Part shown: in pieces, positions 32,546 to 41,360 of the stretch
How positions within the stretch are numbered: position 1 is the stretch's first letter
Layout: every line of letters starts with the position of its first letter
NCBI GenBank assembly: GCA_002817055.1
Contig: MUCU01000062.1
Coordinates: 1 to 44,801 of the forward strand
Length of the DNA stretch: 44,801 bases
Source: SAR202 cluster bacterium Io17-Chloro-G7
Lineage (GTDB): Bacteria; Chloroflexota; Dehalococcoidia; UBA3495
Direction of reading: 5' to 3'
The notes under the pieces: generated by a model
Seen by the model: only the letters and a program-made list of their open reading frames with translations
Told to the model about the DNA's origin: nothing
Database searches by the model: none
Made by a program: the position numbers and the translations under genes

Positions 32546-35298
32546 TGTGAAGCACCTCCGATAGTTTCTCTCAGCCTTTCCAGAGCATCTCGTAGATCGT
32601 CTAGCGCCTCACCCAACCCGGTAACCGCCTCGTCTATACGCTCTAGCTCTTTGAGTCCTTGGGTCAATCCTTCCTCGCCTTGGCTTAGATTTCCCGCTAC
32701 CCGGTCCGCAATAGACTCCGTGACTGGGCTTGCGCCCCACAACATGGCCAAGCCCTCTTGCATACTATCAGCCATTACCACATTGCCAGCGTCGGCCAAT
32801 ATTACCTTCTTCAACTCGGGAAACGCCAGCACCTCGGATTGCAGGTACAACGGCTCAACATAGATTATCGTATCCGCCACCGGTATGACCAGCAATTGGC
32901 CACGGACAATCTGGGAGCCAGCGCCTTCCCATAGAGTAAACTGCTGGGAAATGCTCTGGTCGTTTTCAATCCTGGCTTCAACCTGGCTAGGCCCATCGAC
33001 TTGGGGATTACCCGGCATCTGGAAACTCAGCATCTGCCCATAGTTGTCTCCGTCGCTACGGGCCGCAAGCCATCCTACTAGATTCTTCTTTTGTGCCGCA
33101 AGGGTGAAAGGCAATGTGAGTACAAATTCTTCCGTCTCTTCCCCGGGAAGCTCGAGCAACAGATAGGTGGGTGTCACCTGGACTCCCCGTTTTCCAAACC
33201 TGCTTTCCAGCGGTATCGCCCACTGTTCGGCTTGGTTGAAAAAAACCAGCGGGTCGGTGACATGATAACGCAAATACATCTGGGACTGGCTGGAAAACTG
33301 GAGCAATGGGTATCTTAGATGGCCCCTTAAATCTGCGGGCATTTCCGCCAAGTCTTGAAAGATATCCGGAAATGCCCGGCGGTACATCTTGATCAACGGT
33401 TCGTCCGGTTCCATCACGTAGAATTGAACGCCACCATTATAGGCGTCTATAACCGCTTTGACACTGTTGCGGATGTAGTTGAGCGGCCCATGGTCTCCGG
33501 TTAAGTCAAGCCTAGTCGAGTAGGGATACCGGTCGGTGTACGTGTAGGCGTCTTGTAGCCACCACAACTTGCCGCCCTCGTCCAAGACCGGATACGGGTC
33601 CGGGTCTAACCTTAAAAAGGGCGCTATCGTCCCGACGCGGTCCGCGATTCGGCGGTGATACAGGATTTTACTATCGGCGGAAACTTGGTCGCTCAAGAAG
33701 ATATTAATATCGCCGAACTGCCAAGCGTAGAGGAAGCGCCGCCACGACGAGTTTAGAGGGACGCCGCCGTCGCCTTGATAATTTTGATATTCAGGCTGAG
33801 GGTCCACTTCCCGCATGGCGGTATCTACTATGGCAAAGCTGGCAGGGGTTTCGCCATAGTAAAGTTCCGGGCGATTCAAGGGGATGTCGCCCTTAATTGG
33901 GATGTCTTGCAGCAAATATTCGGGGCGTCCTTCCCCTGGGCTAAATCCCATGGCCGGGCTCATGGCCACTCCATAGCCATGGGTGTACTGCAGTTTGCGA
34001 TTTACCCAATTTTGGGCGTCGGCAGGCAGGTTGGCCGAGTCTATCTCCCGGGCGGCTAGTAGAACTTGACGCAACTCCCCATCGATTAGGTAGCGGTCGG
34101 AATCCATATTTGGGAAGTTGTAGTAAAGCTCGATGAATTGGAGTTGGTTATAAGCGTCCAACAAGGGTTGAAGGTCCCACAATCGCAGGTTATCCAAGGT
34201 GGGTCGGTCTTCAGCCAATATCTGCGGGTCCAACTCTGATTTGGCTTGGAACCTAACTTCGCTAAATTTATCCAGTCCATAAGCGTTACGGGTGGCTTCC
34301 AGGTTGCGTTCAATGTACGGTGCCTCTAGCGTGAATTCGTCGGGCTCCACCTGAAACCGCTGATACAGGCCTGGGTAAACGAAGTTGGCCAGCACGACCA
34401 CGATCAGCCAGAGGCTAAAAGCGCCTGCCATTAAACGCAGACCGCCGTAATAGTTGCTGATAACAAATCCGATGGCGGCCAATGAGGCAATGGCCGTCAT
34501 AAGCCAAAGGGCGGGGATGCGGGCGTGAACGTCGGCATAGGTCGCCCCGAACACTGCGCCGTTGCCGGAGAATACCAACTCGTACACGTCCAACACATGG
34601 CCCAAGGCAATGCTAACCATCAGCAATGCGCCCAATATAGCCACGTGTTTTAGCATCCGGGGAGCCACCACCGGTTTGACGCCCCGCAGGGCATACACCG
34701 CCGCATACAAGAGCAAGGAGGCCACAATCGAGGCGATGAACAAGCCCATGAACCATCCCTGAATAAAGTGGAGCATGCGCAAAGTCACGACGTAGAAAGA
34801 AACATCGAGGCCAAACTGAGGGTCGGTCACGCCGAAGGACACCTTGTTGAAGTAGAGCAGGAATGTTTCCCAACGTCCCGCTGCCAACGCCCCGAATATG
34901 GGGCTGCCGATCAAGACCGCAAGCCCGGCCACTCCGGCTGTCGAGGCCCATATCAACCTAGAGGTGTCCGCTCCAAGGTTGCGGATGTTTGGGCCTTGGG
35001 AGTACCGGACGCTCACGAGGAGATTTATACAAAGGGTTGAGCCAGCTACGAGGGTTCCGCCGATGAACAGCCAGGTTTTCAGGAAAAGTATTTTGGTGAA
35101 AACTGAGCCCAAGCCCAGCCGGTCAAACCACAACCAATCGGTGTAAGCGCCCCGCGCCCACCACAATGCCAGCACGACTACCACAATTGCAGTCAGGCCA
35201 AGGGCCACTTTCCTGACGCGGCGCAGGTTGTTGGGTGAAATTCCCGGTAGCCTTGGGCCCGAAGTGTTCGCGGCGTCGTTGGCCAGGTCGTAGCTCAT
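32542..35298 (-). CDS. UPF0182 family integral membrane protein
   Basis: 918 residues. The N-terminal third has about seven hydrophobic segments (first near 31-48), followed by a long soluble, probably extracytoplasmic part: RNLEATRNAYGLDKF, YTHGYGVAMSP, RRIADRVGTIAPFLRLDPDPYPV, YSTRLDLTGDHGPLNYIRNSVK. These are signatures of the UPF0182 (COG1615) proteins of Actinobacteria, Cyanobacteria and relatives. Function is unknown. The C-terminus has a Glu/Leu-rich helix (ELERIDEAVTGLGEALDDL) suitable for a coiled coil. It sits between argB and argD and overlaps argD by 4 nt. Confidence 0.93.
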   Translation of the reverse strand: MSYDLANDAANTSGPRLPGISPNNLRRVRKVALGLTAIVVVVLALWWARGAYTDWLWFDRLGLGSVFTKILFLKTWLFIGGTLVAGSTLCINLLVSVRYSQGPNIRNLGADTSRLIWASTAGVAGLAVLIGSPIFGALAAGRWETFLLYFNKVSFGVTDPQFGLDVSFYVVTLRMLHFIQGWFMGLFIASIVASLLLYAAVYALRGVKPVVAPRMLKHVAILGALLMVSIALGHVLDVYELVFSGNGAVFGATYADVHARIPALWLMTAIASLAAIGFVISNYYGGLRLMAGAFSLWLIVVVLANFVYPGLYQRFQVEPDEFTLEAPYIERNLEATRNAYGLDKFSEVRFQAKSELDPQILAEDRPTLDNLRLWDLQPLLDAYNQLQFIELYYNFPNMDSDRYLIDGELRQVLLAAREIDSANLPADAQNWVNRKLQYTHGYGVAMSPAMGFSPGEGRPEYLLQDIPIKGDIPLNRPELYYGETPASFAIVDTAMREVDPQPEYQNYQGDGGVPLNSSWRRFLYAWQFGDINIFLSDQVSADSKILYHRRIADRVGTIAPFLRLDPDPYPVLDEGGKLWWLQDAYTYTDRYPYSTRLDLTGDHGPLNYIRNSVKAVIDAYNGGVQFYVMEPDEPLIKMYRRAFPDIFQDLAEMPADLRGHLRYPLLQFSSQSQMYLRYHVTDPLVFFNQAEQWAIPLESRFGKRGVQVTPTYLLLELPGEETEEFVLTLPFTLAAQKKNLVGWLAARSDGDNYGQMLSFQMPGNPQVDGPSQVEARIENDQSISQQFTLWEGAGSQIVRGQLLVIPVADTIIYVEPLYLQSEVLAFPELKKVILADAGNVVMADSMQEGLAMLWGASPVTESIADRVAGNLSQGEEGLTQGLKELERIDEAVTGLGEALDDLRDALERLRETIGGASQ

Positions 35299-35434
35299 AG
35301 CAGATCGTCGTGTGGACGGTTAGTTGGGACGCAGGGCTGGGGTGTGGGGGTCCCCAAAAACCGGACCCGTAATTTTCTTAGGGCAGCTAGACTTGGCAGG
35401 GTCGACATGGAGCGGCTCCTAGGGTTTCTAGCCC

Positions 35435-36226
35435 TCACCCTCCCCCAACAATGGTTGTGCCGGTGGAGACGCCGCGGAGGCAGTCTAACAACGCCCCGGG
35501 GTGGCGCCCGTCAATCACATTGGCTACCGGCGCACGTTCCAGCGCCCGCAAGCAAGCCGAGAGCTTGGGAATCATGCCGCCCCGCACGACGCCCGACTGG
35601 AACAATGCATTGGCCCGGCGTCGGTCGAGGCGGCTTATCAACCGGTTGGAGCCGTCCAGAATTCCTTCCACGTCGGTCAAAAAGACCAACCGCTCGGCCT
35701 GCAGAGCATGGGCCAACTCCCCGGCGACGGTATCACCGTTAACATTAAGAGGCGAGCCAGCATTCTCCGACCCATCTTCGCAGTGCCTGGCCAAGGGGGC
35801 GATCATTGGTATATAGCCGGCGTCCAGTATCACCTGCAAAAGCTCGCCATTAACCTGGTTTATCTCGCCCACAAAGCCCAGATCGGGATTGGTTATTCGT
35901 CCTGCCAGCAGTCCGCCGTCAATGCCGCTGATTCCGATAGCGCGGCCGCCCATCTGCTGTAACAACGAAACAAGCTCTTTATTTATTAGACCGGATAGCA
36001 CCGCCACAACTATCTCAAGGCTTGCGGCATCCGTCACCCGCAGACCTTCAACGAATCGGGGTGGTATCCCTTGGCGCTGCATCCATTGGGAAATCACGTT
36101 GCCGCCGCCGTGGACGACGACCACCTTCGCGCCCTGGTTCTGCAGCGTCACCAAGTCCTTCAAGGTGGTGTCGTGGCTGCCCAAGGTGCTGCCGCCGATT
36201 TTCACAACGATTGGCGCCCCAGTCAC
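35435..36226 (-). CDS. argB: Acetylglutamate kinase
   Basis: Phosphorylates N-acetylglutamate, second step of arginine synthesis. 263 residues. IVVKIGGSTLG near 6-16, VVVHGGGNVISQWM near 36-49 (glycine loop), GLRVTDA and GGMIPKLSACLRALE near 217-231. The family size is about 260-300. GTG start at 36226 with a G-run about 9 nt upstream. argJ lies upstream across a gap that contains a REP-like palindrome. Confidence 0.94.
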   Translation of the reverse strand: MTGAPIVVKIGGSTLGSHDTTLKDLVTLQNQGAKVVVVHGGGNVISQWMQRQGIPPRFVEGLRVTDAASLEIVVAVLSGLINKELVSLLQQMGGRAIGISGIDGGLLAGRITNPDLGFVGEINQVNGELLQVILDAGYIPMIAPLARHCEDGSENAGSPLNVNGDTVAGELAHALQAERLVFLTDVEGILDGSNRLISRLDRRRANALFQSGVVRGGMIPKLSACLRALERAPVANVIDGRHPGALLDCLRGVSTGTTIVGGG

Positions 36227-36592
36227 CCAAGACCCCCGTGGGTAAATAGGTTAACCGGATAAAACAACTCATTTGGTGACATATTGTTTTGGTGACAAAA
36301 TATCAAGCGAATAGATCATAGTCTGAAGCCAGCGAGTAACTAGTACTAATCTGTAACTGCTAGGTGCAATCCCCAGGGCGAAACTTTGTGAAACTACTAT
36401 CCCCAACACCGTTCGCCCTGAGTTTGTCGAAGGGTCTTCACGCGGGAGGATAGTTCGACAAACTCAGGGCGAACGAACAATTCTAATGCTTACTTCCTGA
36501 ACTAGGCGCTAGTTCGGGCAGTAATGGCAAAATGGGAAGATTGGGACTGCTTTACCGCGTCAGCCATTAATCAACTAGGTCCAGCTACCGGG
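36227..36592. other. Gap between argJ and argB with REP-like palindrome
   Basis: No ORF supported. The perfect inverted repeat at 36410-36475 lies mid-gap and could stabilise or trim the argJ-argB transcript. Confidence 0.5.
36410..36475. repeat. REP-like palindrome, family 1, perfect copy
   Basis: Arms 36410-36431 and 36454-36475 are 22 bp long and perfectly complementary around a 22-nt loop. Relatives: 12611-12678, 26378-26429, half-site near 127. The arm family (cgttcgccctgagtttgtcgaa) is common in many bacterial genomes. Confidence 0.85.
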
Positions 36593-37810
36593 TCAGGTAG
36601 TGTACGCACTATTGATGATCACGTACTCTTCGGTGAGGTCACAACCCCAAGCGGTTGCTTCCGCGCTCCCTAAATTCAAATTAACGCGGAAAGTGACCTC
36701 CAACTGGCGCATCAAAGCCACCACGGCGTCACGGTGGAAGGGCACCGGTTTGCCTTCCTCCATAATGCATACGCCGTTGATAAACAGGTCAACCTTGGCT
36801 TCCTCAACTACCGCTCCGCTCCGTCCCAAAGCCATCATGAGTCTGCCCCAGTTGGGGTCCGAGCCATGAACAGCGGATTTGATTAGGTTCGAAGAAGCGA
36901 TGGTCCGGGCGGCTATTCGGGCGTCCGAAAGATCCGCAGCACCCAAAACGTCCACTGTGATCAGCTTGGTCGCTCCCTCTCCGTCCCGGGCCATTTCCCG
37001 AGCTAGATGCACGCACACTTCCATTAACGCTTGTTTAAAGACAGCGGCGTCCGGGGAATTTGCGTTGATTGGCTGGTTTTCCGCCAGTCCGTTTGCCAGA
37101 ACCAATAGCGTGTCGTTGGTGCTGGTGTCTCCGTCCACCGTCATCATATTAAACGAGGAATCAGCTACTTCCCGCAAAGTAGCATCCAAGAAATCTTTTT
37201 CGACAGCCGCATCGGTGGTAACAAACGAAAGCATGGTGGCCATATTCGGGTGGATCATGCCAGACCCTTTGGTCACGCCGCCCATTTGCACGCTTCGTCC
37301 ATCCAACTCGAAACTTACCGCTACTTCTTTGGGACGAGTGTCGGTGGTCATCATGGCTCGGGCCAATTCATGGCCGCCTTCATTAGCGAGTTTGATGTTC
37401 TCCAGCCCGTCCCTAATCAGGGACATGGGCAACTCGACGCCGATGACTCCCGTACTGCAAACGGCCACCTCGTCGGAACTCAGGCCTAGTTTCTTGGCGG
37501 CGAGTGCCGTCATTTCCTTGGCGTCGGTATAGCCTTGAATTCCGACGCTGCAATTGGCGATGCCAGCATTTACCACCACTGCTCGCACCGCACCAGCTCT
37601 AACATGCTCTTGGGTCACCGTTACCGAAGGGGACTTGATGCTGCTCTGGGTGTAGACTCCTGCCGCTGAGCAGGCCGCCTCGGAAATTATCAAGCCCAAG
37701 TCCAGCTTATCCTCGGCAAAGGTCTTCAACCCAGCATAAGTGGCCCCGGCTTGAAAGCCCCGGGGGCTCGTTACGGACCCTCCATTTACTAGGGTGATCT
37801 GACCCGCCAT
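36593..37810 (-). CDS. argJ: Glutamate N-acetyltransferase / amino-acid acetyltransferase (ArgJ)
   Basis: Recycles acetyl from N-acetylornithine to glutamate, starting the cyclic arginine pathway. 405 residues from ATG 37810, after AGGGGA. The self-cleavage site KGSGMIHPNMATML near 183-196 has Thr as the new N-terminal nucleophile. Other blocks: NAGIANCSVG near 91-100, CSTGVIGVELP, DPNWGRLMMALG. ArgJ next to argB fits the cyclic route. argC was not found here. Confidence 0.96.
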   Translation of the reverse strand: MAGQITLVNGGSVTSPRGFQAGATYAGLKTFAEDKLDLGLIISEAACSAAGVYTQSSIKSPSVTVTQEHVRAGAVRAVVVNAGIANCSVGIQGYTDAKEMTALAAKKLGLSSDEVAVCSTGVIGVELPMSLIRDGLENIKLANEGGHELARAMMTTDTRPKEVAVSFELDGRSVQMGGVTKGSGMIHPNMATMLSFVTTDAAVEKDFLDATLREVADSSFNMMTVDGDTSTNDTLLVLANGLAENQPINANSPDAAVFKQALMEVCVHLAREMARDGEGATKLITVDVLGAADLSDARIAARTIASSNLIKSAVHGSDPNWGRLMMALGRSGAVVEEAKVDLFINGVCIMEEGKPVPFHRDAVVALMRQLEVTFRVNLNLGSAEATAWGCDLTEEYVIINSAYTT

Positions 37811-38183
37811 GCGCACATCCCCTTTTGCCTGATTACCGTTCCAATCGCGAGTTTCTAATTCCGATCAAAACCGGCTGGACAACCCGCCCGACCAGACTCG
37901 TTTTGGAGTATATCACAGGGCAAAGGACGCTTACAGGTATCGTTGTGGAATCGCGCCAGGCACGGTGAAGTTTCCCAACAAGCTTGATATCGAGAGTAGT
38001 ATTCACAGGCATCAAAACAGTAACTGATCTGCGATTTAGAACCCGCCTGCGCCGGCTTGCAACGGGCAAGTCAACGGTCTTGCCACCCCGGTCAGTCGAA
38101 CGTAGAATGCCCTTGCCAAGGTCAAAAATACCGGGACTCTGCTTGACCGAGTCAAGCATGGACCCGTTTCTACAGGGGGATCG
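37811..38183. other. Gap between divergent argJ and M24 peptidase genes
   Basis: Holds the divergent promoters, though no box pair was convincing. A minus-strand open frame (37833-38336) covers most of it but overlaps the peptidase start and shows no recognisable domain, so it is not called. Confidence 0.5.
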
Positions 38184-39320
38184 ATGCCTGATAGTAATCT
38201 CAAAACCTCCATAGCGAATATTGACCGGCTGAATGAGTTTATGGACCGGGCGGGTTGCTCGGCCTTGGTTTTGCGTTCCGGCAAAAATTTTACCTACCTG
38301 GCTGGCTTCGCATTCCCTGGGACTCTGGCCCGCCATCTGGATTTCCCCGATTCTCCTAGGGAAGTGATGCTCGTTTGGCCCCGTAGGGGTGAGCCCGTCA
38401 TGGTCCTGAACAGCTTCTCTGCGCCTCTGGCCCGAAGAGATTCATGGGTGACCGAGATAGAGGTCTACGACGACTACGCTGAGTCTCCATATTCGCGCAT
38501 GAAAGATATCCTCACACGAATGGGCCTAGACCGGGAGAAGGTGGGATTCGAAAAAAGCTACCTTAGCGCCCAGCGGTGGGAGGAAGTTCAAGGATTGTTG
38601 CCGGGAATAAACATGTTCGATTGCACCGAGCTTATGGACCGTGTCCGGTGGATCAAGACGGACAGAGAGGTTGAACTGCTGATCAAGGCTGCGGACATCT
38701 TGGATGAAGCCTACCTTGAGGTGTTCCCTCAGGTTCGGGAAGGCGATACCGAGCGGGAAGTACACAGCCGTATCGTGCAAAGCTGTATACGGCGGGGAGC
38801 CGAGTGGGTTCACGGCATCCTGAATTCCAGCAGAAACACGGTAGCTTACGGCGGTGAAGGGGACATGGAGTTCCGGAAGGGTGACATTATTCGCAACGAC
38901 TACGTTTCGTATCACCTGGGTTACCCCGGTCATCAATCAAGGACGGTGGTACTGGGGGAGCCGACCGATGAGCAAAGGCGTATCTACAGGGATGTGCGGG
39001 ACATTTATCGCAGCACCATCGACCAATGCCGCATCGGAGTTAAGGGGAGCGCCGTCCACGAATTTGCCACCGCTAAGTTCCGGGAGCATGGCTACGAAGG
39101 CAGGGTCGCCTTGGCCGGACACTCGGTGGGAGCTTGGTGGCACCAGCAAGAGCCTTATCTGGTAGGCAGTTGTAATTATGAACTGGAAGAAGGAATGGTG
39201 CTGGCTCTAGAACCCCACGTCGGTTACTGGCATCTCCAAGACATGGTGCTGGTTACGCAAGATGGCCCCAGATTGCTTTCCGCACGGTTCAATACGGATG
39301 AAATGCTGGTCGCTGGCTGA
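38184..39320 (+). CDS. M24 family (Xaa-Pro peptidase / creatinase-like) protein
   Basis: 378 residues, pita-bread fold with a creatinase N-terminal domain (about 1-135) and a C-terminal domain. GGGGG precedes the ATG. Of the five metal ligands of Xaa-Pro peptidases, Asp (NDYVSYHLG), His (AGHSVGAWWH) and the first Glu (LALEPHVG) remain. The second Asp, 11 residues on, is His (GYPGHQSRT), and the last Glu is Gln (LQDMVLVT). Creatinase and related enzymes also lack a metal centre, so a metal-free hydrolase is possible. Substrate unknown. Confidence 0.85.
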   Translation: MPDSNLKTSIANIDRLNEFMDRAGCSALVLRSGKNFTYLAGFAFPGTLARHLDFPDSPREVMLVWPRRGEPVMVLNSFSAPLARRDSWVTEIEVYDDYAESPYSRMKDILTRMGLDREKVGFEKSYLSAQRWEEVQGLLPGINMFDCTELMDRVRWIKTDREVELLIKAADILDEAYLEVFPQVREGDTEREVHSRIVQSCIRRGAEWVHGILNSSRNTVAYGGEGDMEFRKGDIIRNDYVSYHLGYPGHQSRTVVLGEPTDEQRRIYRDVRDIYRSTIDQCRIGVKGSAVHEFATAKFREHGYEGRVALAGHSVGAWWHQQEPYLVGSCNYELEEGMVLALEPHVGYWHLQDMVLVTQDGPRLLSARFNTDEMLVAG

Positions 39321-39352
39321 AGGGCGATCTCACGCCAGATAGAGGGTTCTCT

Positions 39353-39955
39353 TCAAGCCAGGTGCGGGTTATCCACCTCGACGGCGCTTACTCGAAACGC
39401 TTTGGTCTTGAACCTTTCAGACCAGCGTTCATACGGCTGTTCATATAGCTGTTCCTGAGACTGGTCGTAAGTCTGTTCGGAAGTTTGTCCGGAAGGCTGC
39501 TCGAAATTAGTTTCCCGCCGGGGGCTGGCGCCATTTGCTATTTCTGCGGTTGGTTCAATCTGTACAGCCTCTTGCCGCTTGACCAACACCGGGTAGCCCA
39601 AAGCCATGGCAGCCCTTTCTTCAATCTCCTGGGGCCCCCAAGGCTTCTTTATGTAATCTACGGCACCCAGATCCATGCAAACCCGTTCGGAGGCTGCGTC
39701 GATTTTGGTGGTGAGCATGATTACTGGGATCCTTCTGGCAATGGGGTCTTCCCGCAGCCGCCTTAACACCCCGAATCCGTCTAGCACAGGCATCATAAGG
39801 TCCAGCAGAATCAAGTCCGGGCTCTCCGTTTGGGCCATAGCAATACCGCTGAGCCCGTATTCGGCGTCGATTACGTCATGTCCGGCTTGGCGCAGAAGAG
39901 CCCCTAACACGTTTCGGATATTGGCTTCATCATCGATAACGAGAATCTTACTCAT
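39353..39955 (-). CDS. Single-domain response regulator with a Gln/Glu repeat tail
   Basis: 200 residues. Receiver about 1-120: DD at 8-9, acceptor Asp52 in LILLDLMMP, switch Thr (MLTTK), Lys104 in YIKKPW. No output domain follows. Residues about 150-185 are built of four-residue units (EQPS, GQTS, EQTY, DQSQ, EQLY, EQPY) encoded by a 12-nt tandem repeat, then the tail ends VDNPHLA. The tail may be a flexible linker or partner site. No kinase is adjacent. Confidence 0.9.
   Translation of the reverse strand: MSKILVIDDEANIRNVLGALLRQAGHDVIDAEYGLSGIAMAQTESPDLILLDLMMPVLDGFGVLRRLREDPIARRIPVIMLTTKIDAASERVCMDLGAVDYIKKPWGPQEIEERAAMALGYPVLVKRQEAVQIEPTAEIANGASPRRETNFEQPSGQTSEQTYDQSQEQLYEQPYERWSERFKTKAFRVSAVEVDNPHLA
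39437..39508 (-). repeat. In-frame 12-nt tandem repeat, about six copies
   Basis: Units start at 39437, 39449, 39461, 39473, 39485 and 39497, with a ctgttc-like start to each. Encodes the Glu/Gln/Tyr/Ser tetrapeptides of the response regulator tail. Confidence 0.75.
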
Positions 39956-40406
39956 AGAGCTTGCAGCATCACACGTAAATAGAACGCTTCCATACTTATT
40001 AATCGAATTACGCTTATTTTAGCCAGCCAAAATATTGAGTTCAACCGGTTCGCTGCCAGTTCCTATTCCAATCGGGTGATCTACGTCCTTATAACAATCC
40101 TGGCAAATAACAATCTTGGGAAAACCAGTCGGCAGCATCAGTGCCTAACCAGTTGGTCGGGACGGGAATTTACGGCTCTGTACTGCGCATTACCCACCGG
40201 CTATAATCGTCCGCAAACAATCAGCAAGCCCAGTGCTCATGAACCGGGCAAGAACCAGGCAAATTAACCAGGCCGGTTATCGACATCCGACCGGTAACGG
40301 CACAAGCACTGAGCAACTTGATATTCCGATGTTATCGATCTTATTCGACGATCGCGAGTCATTCGCGTAATTCTTTTGCGCAATTCTTTTTGAAGGGAGC
40401 GAGAAT
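39956..40406. other. Gap before the hypothetical gene at 40407
   Basis: About 450 bp with no supported ORF between divergent genes. A TATAAT lies at 40202-40207 but has no good -35 box and is 200 nt from the next start. Confidence 0.45.
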
Positions 40407-40856
40407 ATGCCAGACCGAAAATTTACTTCCTGGGTCCATGGTTCCAGCATGCAGATCGAGTACCCAGACCGGGTAACCTCGGTTAGACACACCGGGCCTT
40501 TCGTTAGAATTGAAGGCGCCACCGGCCAAAACACCTGGGTGCACCTGCCGGTGCCCACGCCCACTGTGCTTGATGGGTCTCCCATGCGGGTCGGCGCTGG
40601 CTTAGTCAGTTTCCGCACTCGCGACCGGGCCACAGTCCATGAGGTCATTGTCTACGATGGGGAGAAGCGTATTGCGGAGCACACTGGTCTGGGATTGCAG
40701 GGCGACCACTTGGAAGCACGGTTCGACGTCCCCGGCAATCCAGAAGCGGGCCAGGGCATAAACATTACCCTCGGAGTCTCCTTCGCGGACTCTTCGCCCG
40801 ACGTTCGTTCCATGCAGATTGAGATAATCGGCGCGGGTGTTGAGTTTCTGGCCTAA
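40407..40856 (+). CDS. Hypothetical protein, beta-rich (DUF6623-like)
   Basis: 149 residues without signal or membrane segment. Opening WVHGSSMQIEYP and NTWVHLPVPTPTVLDG suggest a beta-sandwich; the end DVRSMQIEIIGAGVEF is also strand-like. By memory it resembles DUF6623 proteins, function unknown; the match is weak. GGGAG lies about 8 nt before the ATG. Confidence 0.7.
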   Translation: MPDRKFTSWVHGSSMQIEYPDRVTSVRHTGPFVRIEGATGQNTWVHLPVPTPTVLDGSPMRVGAGLVSFRTRDRATVHEVIVYDGEKRIAEHTGLGLQGDHLEARFDVPGNPEAGQGINITLGVSFADSSPDVRSMQIEIIGAGVEFLA

Positions 40857-41360
40857 CCCAACGAAAATTTAACTCGGAAAACCAGATGAGACCTACATGC
40901 TGTGTTACACAAGCCCTGCGAGTTTCACACTTGGCATTGCTTTAGATTAACTGCTTTGTAGAACCAGTACATGATCCAGTTATATTTGACTATCAAGTTG
41001 ATGCCCCCATCCTAACCTTCCCCCGAAATGGGGGAAGGGACTAATTCTCTCCCCCTTCACGGGGGAGAGTTAGAGTGGGGGTAAACTCGTATTCCTCAGT
41101 TTCATATAGTACTAGTACTAGTTCTTGGTCATGACGAGGATGTGAAAAGGAAAATGACACCCTAATGTGGCCTGTATTCCACGGCTTGACGCCGTTGTCG
41201 CATTTCCGTTTTCCCAGGATTATCTACCGGACTATCTAAATGAAAATGGTGACTCCAGGTTGCTTTAATTTCCGGATTGAGGCACTCTTTGTGGGGAAGA
41301 TTCAGGGACACCGGCCTTAATGCACGGCCCATTTTAGCTCAGAAGGGGAGGCTGGAAATC
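40857..41360. other. Gap with dispersed repeat before the flavoprotein gene
   Basis: No ORF with support. Contains the inverted repeat at 41004-41081. An upstream in-frame ATG at 41277 exists for the next gene, but the extra N-terminus has no family counterpart. Confidence 0.45.
41004..41081. repeat. Dispersed repeat, family 2 (nested hairpins)
   Basis: Outer arms cccccatcctaac and ttagagtggggg pair imperfectly. Inside, ccttcccccgaaatgggggaagg and ctctcccccttcacgggggagag each form a tight hairpin. 41011-41033 equals the complement of 99-121 exactly. Confidence 0.78.

Noticed and set aside
37833..38336. 167-codon minus-strand open frame between argJ and the M24 peptidase
   Set aside because: It overlaps the peptidase start by about 150 nt, has no recognisable domain and no good ribosome site.
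40202..40207. TATAAT as promoter for the gene at 40407
   Set aside because: No -35 box, no TGn extension, and 200 nt from the start codon.
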